Of a stretch of DNA of 64,000 nucleotides, positions 60,348 to 64,000 are shown one piece after another. This DNA is from Jackrogersella multiformis (Eukaryota > Ascomycota > Sordariomycetes > Xylariales > Hypoxylaceae). A model generated the notes under the pieces. It worked only from the letters and a program-made list of their open reading frames with translations. It searched no databases and was not told the origin of the DNA. A program made the position numbers and the translations under genes. The stretch is taken from contig CADCXD010000010.1 of the NCBI GenBank assembly GCA_902806575.1, positions 2,604,001 through 2,668,000 of the forward strand, written 5' to 3'. Positions within the stretch are counted from its first letter, which is position 1. Each line of letters begins with the position of its first letter.

Positions 60348-60773
60348 ATGCCTAACTTCACCATCACTGAGCCTCACCCAACCATCCCCAAGAATGCGTA
60401 CGCCCACTCAGGCCGCGGAGGTGCTGGCAACTACTTCCGCGCCCCCACCACCACTCCCTCGTCTGGCGTTGCGACAACGACAACGACAGTGTCAAGCACA
60501 ACTACATCGCGCTTCCACTCCGGACGAGGGGGCGCGGGCAACGCACACGTCTCGGCTGAGAAGCCCGTAATGTCGTTCGACGAGGAGTTCGCTCACCAGA
60601 ACCACATCGAGCAGAAGCCCGTCGGTTACGTCGGCCGGGGCGGTGCCGGAAACGTCTATGGAGCTAGCGGCTCCGCCACCGTTCGGAAGAGCAGTGACGC
60701 CTCCAGCCAGCACAGCTCGAGCAGCACGGGCAGCCTGTCCAACGTGTGGAGCCGCATAAGCCACCGGCACTAA
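60348..60773 (+). CDS. DUF3602-type small fungal protein
   Basis: A single-exon ORF of 141 residues. Three copies of the signature (S/V)GRGGAGN occur at about residues 21-28, 57-64 and 97-104, spaced by Thr/Ser-rich linkers. This repeated Gly-rich motif is the hallmark of the fungal DUF3602 family, whose function is unknown. The N-terminus starts MPNFTITEPHPTIP and the C-terminus is Ser-rich, ending WSRISHRH. No membrane helix or signal peptide is present. The ATG at 60348 is chosen because the open frame upstream (from 60285) has no family resemblance. Confidence 0.88.
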   Translation: MPNFTITEPHPTIPKNAYAHSGRGGAGNYFRAPTTTPSSGVATTTTTVSSTTTSRFHSGRGGAGNAHVSAEKPVMSFDEEFAHQNHIEQKPVGYVGRGGAGNVYGASGSATVRKSSDASSQHSSSSTGSLSNVWSRISHRH

Positions 60774-61904
60774 GTTATGCTGTTGCAGCATACAAACTCG
60801 ACCACGTCAGCCGTCAACGGAGACGACATGAGTTTCAACATTCTACATACCATCATCCCTCTACTTCACCATAGGCGGGCACGGAGCAACGGAGTTCTAG
60901 GCATCATCATCATTATCGCCATCATCACCATACTTCCCCCCGAGTATGAGTGAGCAGGCATTACGATCCGATTCCAGCAATCGGGATCGCGGAAAACGAG
61001 GAACAGAAAAAAAGGGAGGGTTGGGGGCCTCAGAGCAAACAGGGAAGCTCAAAGATTTGGTTTTCACGGGAAACAGGAAGACGGGGAAACACGACTAAAT
61101 ACCCACGACACAGCACATCACACATCGCATCATATCATATCGTCTTATATCATATACGTAAAGCGTGTGTCGACTTATCCGTTTCCCATCCGGCTGGCAG
61201 ACTCCGGGTCGAAAGACATTATACCAATGGCGGGCGTTTGTTTCTGGTGAACGTTTTATGACTCATATATACCCCCGAGAGCGAGATTTTGGTTCAATAG
61301 TTTTGATTTATGAAGACATATATATATATATACACCTATAAATAATCATGGTTTGAAATGCAACATATAACAGAAGTCGATATTGTGCTATGACTCTCTA
61401 ACCTAGGTTCCATATATTGTTCCATATATTATGACCTATAATGGAATCTGGAATATAATAGGAAACGCATCATCACAATCACGTACACGTGTACCATCAT
61501 CGCATCGCGATCTTCAACGCCTGGGTATCATTCATCTACATAGATGACTTAAGTATTCCGCCAATAATCTGACACACAAGCTGCCGGCTTCTCTCCTGTC
61601 CTGATCTCGTCCTCGGGCCCCCTTCCCCTTAGAATATGTCGGAACATCTGCAGCGAGCTGCCGCATGTCCCCTTGCAATCACGCACCCGCCTCTCGACTA
61701 CATACTCTCAGGGTAAATGAGTCTCTAGCAGCGCTTACGCTATGCCTGTGCAATTCCCCTCGCATGATATCTATTGCGTCCGGGTTAGGAGATAACCTAT
61801 CTTCGTAACTCGTTGACCCCTTCCTCCTCGTTCCGAGTTTTCATGCTTCGTGAAACGTCCCGTGGTCCCCTTATACCGTCACGAAGATCGACACATCGGG
61901 AAGC
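60774..61904. other. Intergenic between convergent genes, no gene seen
   Basis: 3' UTRs of the DUF3602 gene and Arp1. Short CATCAT, ATATAT and TCATAT tracts occur at 60900-60935, 61125-61155 and 61315-61335. No frame is supported. Confidence 0.55.
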
Positions 61905-63154
61905 TTATGTCAATTTCTTGTGGATGATGTCGGGATCCTCGTGCCAGTCGTCGATGCTAACCCACATCTATTCTTCAATTAATATCTCAGCCTTGGTGCA
62001 AGTTGAGCGTTGGACATACCTTTCTGAATGTGCTTAAACCGGCCAGAATGCTACCTCCGATCCAAGTCGAGTACTTGCGCTCGGGTGGTGCGAAGATCTT
62101 GATGCGCATATCCTTGACAGCAAGTTTCTTCACTTCGCTCAGCAGACGGTCACCGAACCCCTTCGTCAAGGTGCTACCACCGGACAGTACGATATTCGCG
62201 TAGAGCGCCTTGCGCAGGTCTAGATCGGTCCTGTTTATCGCATCCGTCACGATCTGCTGGATGCCGGGGTACTCGAGCCCTATAATCTCGGGGTCGAACA
62301 GGATCTCGGGGGCACGGAACCGCTCCTGGCCCACGCGGAGGCGGTTCCCGTCGGGCAGCACGTATTCGGCGGTCTTGCCCTGGTCTAGCTTGGCGCTCTG
62401 CCAGTCCTTTTCCTCGAGTTTTGGGTTAAGAGCTACATAGGATACAGACTCTTTGATTAGCCGTACGACCTCCTTCTCGGCGCTCGTGTGGAAGACGTAG
62501 CCACTCTTGCGGAGTAGTGTCTGCATATACTCGGTGACGTCGCGGCCTGCGACATCAATGCGCCTCATGGAAGAGGGAATCGCGAATCCTTCGTATACCG
62601 GTACAGCATGCGAGACGCCGTCGCCGGAGTCCAATACGCAACCGGTTGTGCGCCCACTAGCGTAGAGGGAGAGGACGGCTTGAATGGAGGTGTAAAGGGC
62701 GGGGACGTTGAAGGTTTCGAATAGAATCTGAGCAGCGGTGTCGCGGTTCGCTCGCGGGTTTAGTGGCGGTTCTGTTAAGAGGACGGGATGCTGGTGAAAG
62801 TATTCATGTTAGCAACGTCGTGGCGAAATAGTGGCCGAAACATACCTCTTCGCTCATAGTCTTGAGTCCTTCGCTATAAACGTACTCCCATATCTTCTCC
62901 ATGTCATCCCAATCGGTGACTATGCCATGTTCTAGGGGATATCTAATTTTCAAGAGTCCTCTGAGCTCGGTCGCAGCCTTTTGGCCAATGAAGACCTCGC
63001 CTTCTAACGCGCCGGCCAACACCCGTAGATGTTTCGGCCGGCCAACGAAGGAAGGGAAATAGCACTTAGGTAAATCATCTCCTGCAAAGCCCGCCCTGAT
63101 GGTACCTGAGCCATTGTCCAATACAATGGGTGCGTTATGGAGGGAATCTGTCAT
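61905..63154 (-). CDS. ARP1: Actin-related protein Arp1 (centractin)
   Basis: It encodes the 380-residue Arp1 subunit that forms the short filament of dynactin, the dynein activator that moves nuclei and vesicles along microtubules. Three exons on - (63154-62846, 62790-62020, 61967-61905) with 55- and 52-nt introns, both phase 0. The last exon codes only 20 residues (MWVSIDDWHEDPDIIHKKLT). Actin-fold nucleotide motifs are present: phosphate 1 DNGSGTIRAGFAGDD near residue 12, phosphate 2 LDSGDGVSH near 150, and the adenosine motif IVLSGGST near 300. The Arp1-specific segments FPSFVGRPKH and FIGQKA, and an ending different from conventional actin, set it apart from the actin gene. Length equals the family norm. 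No damage is seen. Confidence 0.95.
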
Positions 63155-64000
63155 CGTGGGCTTAGGCTTGGGCTTAGGCTTCTGGTCTTGGTTGTTCTTG
63201 TCGGTCCACTCCGGTCTCCCCTTTTTTCCAACCTTTTACCCTCTAATCCGTAGCGTAGGGTCTGGTTTCAAGTTATACAACTCTTATTCGTTTTTGACTC
63301 TGACGTAGGATCCTCGTAGGCTGCGGCTCCGAAAAGTCGGTGTTCTTCTGTTTATTGTTTGCGGAGCTGAGGTCGGGATTATTACGACTTTCTTTCCCTG
63401 AGCCGCAATGATATCGAAAAAAAAAAAAAAAGGGAACAAGCGAGCGGAAATATCGAAAACGATTGGTCGTCAATTCATAAACCCAAGAAGTATGTCGCTC
63501 AGCTTTGGCGTTGGAAGGATTGTGCAGTGCAGCAAGAAAAAAAAGTGAACACAGGAATGAATCGGCTGTGAACAATTTCTTTGGGCGAAATCGAAACTGG
63601 AGCTTCAAAATTCACGACGCGCCTGCCTCTCTTTAGATTGTTCAGGAGCTCCTGCAGGGGGGCCGTGTCAAAAAGCTTGTATCTTGGTACCTATTTGTAT
63701 GTGGTCATAGCTTCCTATGCTATCTCGTGCACAGACCATCTAGGCACTCTTTTTATCAATGGGTCGAGGTACCTATTAATTACATAATCATTTCTAAGTT
63801 TAGTCATTGGAATTTAAAAACATTATCATTCATATCATGGACACCAAATATCATGGATACCTACAACAACAACCACAACAACCACAACTTAGAGAAGTAT
63901 TCTATATCTCTAACTACCTGCTTAGATATCTACTACCACCCTCATAATAATTAATTTTACGTTATCCAAGACCTAGTCCTCGTGCATAAATGCTTGAAGG
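63155..64000. other. Arp1 promoter side and window end, no gene seen
   Basis: Contains a GGCTTAGGCTT-type short repeat at 63160-63182 and an A16 run at 63416-63432. AT-rich flank with AACAACCACAA repeats lies at 63862-63890. Overlapping ORFs on both strands (63099-63954) are low-complexity and unsupported. Confidence 0.55.

Overview
The window is nuclear DNA of a filamentous ascomycete (Pezizomycotina, most likely a sordariomycete). Genes carry short spliceosomal introns of about 53-117 nt with GT..AG ends and CTAAC-like branch sites. There are long intergenic spaces and fungal housekeeping genes (Rae1/Gle2, gamma-tubulin, Sts1/Cut8, Arp1). AT-saturated blocks hold transposons decayed almost purely by C-to-T and G-to-A changes, the signature of repeat-induced point mutation (RIP). 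A palindromic word built on TACCTAGGTA is scattered through nearly every non-coding stretch.

Layout. 1-4087: 3' part of a RIP-destroyed Ty3/gypsy chromovirus on +, ending in its 3' LTR. 4088-11990: gene-poor debris with a tandem repeat, an orphan coding fragment and a decayed ABCC transporter (5495-8127, -). 11991-21181: Rae1 (-), a conserved fungal protein (-), a class V aminotransferase fragment, gamma-tubulin (+) and a small conserved protein (+). 23943-27105: a 974-residue, mostly disordered protein. 29904-30890: the proteasome tether Sts1/Cut8. 32345-36820: an ankyrin/CorA-like membrane protein with an in-frame stop. 38057-39661: a calpain-like protein whose catalytic Cys position is Asn. 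40705-42034: an SRR1-like protein. 42478-53771: wreck of a secondary-metabolite locus, made of a highly-reducing-PKS remnant, an apparently intact 14-TM MFS transporter and a P450 split by a 5.5 kb retrotransposon. 54811-57536: one small orphan ORF and one broken gene. 57710-58381: a 672-bp inverted-repeat element. 60348-63154: a DUF3602 protein and Arp1 (-).

How it fits together. The two large AT-rich blocks are the same chromovirus in opposite orientations. The second copy sits in a P450 exon, flanked by the 5-bp duplication GACGC. Removing the element and one GACGC restores one reading frame through that exon, apart from a single TAG 14 bp from the insertion. The PKS next door has lost nearly all of its KR and everything before the ER, yet the transporter between PKS and P450 shows no damage. 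This looks like a metabolite cluster inactivated in stages with its exporter kept. All assignments come from reading translated sequence by eye; no database search, alignment program or RIP index was run.
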